Of a stretch of DNA of 14,635 nt, positions 14,016-14,635 are shown piece by piece. Origin of the DNA: Candidatus Hydrogenedentota bacterium (GTDB lineage Bacteria; Hydrogenedentota; Hydrogenedentia; Hydrogenedentales; JAEUWI01); the NCBI GenBank assembly GCA_030430835.1, contig JAUIKJ010000021.1:1-14635 (forward strand). The letters run 5' to 3'. Each line of letters begins with the position of its first letter. Position 1 is the stretch's first letter. The position numbers and the translations under genes were made by a program. The notes under the pieces were generated by a model. It did not search any database. It saw nothing but the letters and a program-made list of their open reading frames with translations, and was not told the DNA's origin.

Positions 14016-14034
14016 CGCGAAGTACAACTTCGCG
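14016..14034. repeat. Hairpin CGCGAAGT/ACTTCGCG
   Basis: A perfect 8-bp stem with an ACA loop lies between the nested palindrome and the hairpin at 14043. It looks like another member of the same palindrome-rich intergenic element. Confidence 0.75.
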
Positions 14035-14042
14035 GGCCAGTG

Positions 14043-14067
14043 CGTCCCAGAATGGAATTCTGGGACG
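14043..14067. repeat. Hairpin CGTCCCAGAAT/ATTCTGGGACG
   Basis: A perfect 11-bp stem surrounds a GGA loop. Its outer bases (CGTCCCA and TGGGACG) resemble the CGTTCCCAAG arms of the nested palindrome, with compensated differences, so it may be a divergent copy of one arm. It ends 43 bases before the next start codon, so it could lie in that gene's 5' leader. Confidence 0.75.
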
Positions 14068-14110
14068 AGGAACGAACGAGGCGTTGAGGAACGATTGAGG
14101 AGTTACTGTG

Positions 14111-14635
14111 ATGACCAAATTCTTTTCCGCTGCGCTCGTTGCGCTTTGCTTCGCCACGCTGGCGCAGGCCGTGGAGCCGCTGCCCTATACCCATGAACTC
14201 GAGGTGGTGCTGGATGACTTCGATGGGGACTGGTGCTGGTTTCATCCGCGGGCGACGGCGATTCCGGCGGCGGTGGTGGGGGAAGATTCGGCGGCGCTGA
14301 TGACGCTGCAGAAGTGGTTCCTGTCGGCGTCGGATTATTTCTCGGGCTTGAGCACGGTGACGCGCGAGGGTGGGGGCGCGTGGAGCGCGCCGCAGGAAGT
14401 GCCGGAATTGGCGTGGCGCGATGAGGCGGATGGGATTACCGTCGGCGTGTGCGATTTCACACCGGGCTGGCATCCGCAGACGGGCCGGGTGCTGGGCATC
14501 GGGCACACGGTGCGCTACAAGGACGGCCACGAGCGGCACGTTCTCGACGTCTATTCGCCGGAGAACGGCGGGTCGGGCTTGCCGGTCATCTTCTGGATTC
14601 ACGGCGGCGGCTGGCAAGCCGGGGACAAGAGCGAC
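14111..14635 (+). CDS. Secreted sialidase-like / alpha-beta hydrolase chimera, 3' end cut by window
   Basis: The frame is open to the last base (175 codons). A signal peptide (MTKFFSAALVALCFATLAQA, 1-20) precedes residues 30-133, which contain FHPRATAIP, ALMTLQKWF, SDYFSGL and DFTPGWHPQTGRVLGIG. These read like the first propeller blade of the planctomycete exo-alpha-sialidase (BNR) family. At VRYKDG (134-139) the sequence changes to an esterase: HVLDVYSPENG, then LPVIFWIHGGGWQAGDKS, with the HGGGW oxyanion-hole motif. A working sialidase needs a full six-bladed propeller, so only a remnant is present here. The catalytic serine of the hydrolase would lie beyond the window. The start is supported by GAGGAG (14097-14102), eight bases before the ATG. 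An adjacent in-frame GTG at 14108 is an alternative. A genuine fusion, a recombination product or an assembly join are all possible. Confidence 0.75.
   Translation, partial: MTKFFSAALVALCFATLAQAVEPLPYTHELEVVLDDFDGDWCWFHPRATAIPAAVVGEDSAALMTLQKWFLSASDYFSGLSTVTREGGGAWSAPQEVPELAWRDEADGITVGVCDFTPGWHPQTGRVLGIGHTVRYKDGHERHVLDVYSPENGGSGLPVIFWIHGGGWQAGDKSD

Larger units (their letters stand above)
13719..14110. other. Intergenic region filled with short repeats and palindromes
   Basis: These 392 bases between the lutB-type gene and the chimeric secreted protein contain no convincing gene. From 13760 they hold a sequence whose translations (HFDRREKS, STGGRNL) I recognise as a spurious-peptide repeat spread through many bacterial genomes. 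After it come three 23-bp repeats (13804-13872), a nested palindrome (13884-13996) and two hairpins (14016-14034, 14043-14067). The start of the region after the lutB stop shows no clear terminator. Confidence 0.8.

Noticed and set aside
13568..14617. 349-codon minus-strand frame running through the repeat-rich spacer
   Set aside because: It joins the antisense of three different regions and includes the familiar spurious repeat peptides. There is no signal of a real protein.

Overview
The window is a GC-rich bacterial segment. Its gene content points to a planctomycete-like lineage (Planctomycetota, Lentisphaerota or Candidatus Hydrogenedentota). The clues are a prepilin-type protein with a C-terminal H-Xn-DG motif, a GH50-like agarase-type hydrolase, a planctomycete-style sialidase-like N-terminus, and intergenic DNA packed with palindromic repeats. 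This placement is inferred from protein families, not from a marker gene.

Layout. Bases 1-2432 (+) hold the 3' part of a class A penicillin-binding protein and, overlapping it by one base, a DinB-fold protein. An AT-rich promoter region then leads into a pseudopilin-like gene (2592-3584, +). Bases 3585-4125 hold no gene. They contain hairpins, an 83-bp tandem repeat, and two related long hairpins whose stems differ by compensated changes.

Bases 4126-10927 form a leftward run of seven genes with short gaps, several with a strong ribosome-binding site. In transcription order they are: a STAS-domain protein, an OppA-type lipoprotein, a six-helix membrane protein, a secreted GH50-like glycoside hydrolase, a 49-residue membrane peptide absent from a standard long-ORF scan, an anchored beta-domain protein, and an NAD-type isocitrate/isopropylmalate dehydrogenase. 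The order suggests uptake or breakdown of an external polymer plus central carbon metabolism, but the substrate cannot be read from the sequence.

Bases 11033-13718 (+), divergent from that run, encode a lactate-oxidation module: lutC, then a single long protein in which LutB is fused to a GlpC/LutA-like cysteine-rich part. Bases 13719-14110 are intergenic and hold three 23-bp repeats, a 113-bp nested palindrome and two more hairpins. From 14111 to the window end runs a secreted protein, open at the edge. Its N-terminus looks like a sialidase propeller blade, and it switches abruptly to an alpha/beta-hydrolase at a short shared motif.

The most unusual items are the hairpin pair at 3652-3687 and 4044-4078, the nested palindrome centred on 13940, and the sialidase/esterase chimera. 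I see no clearly new defence or mobile system.
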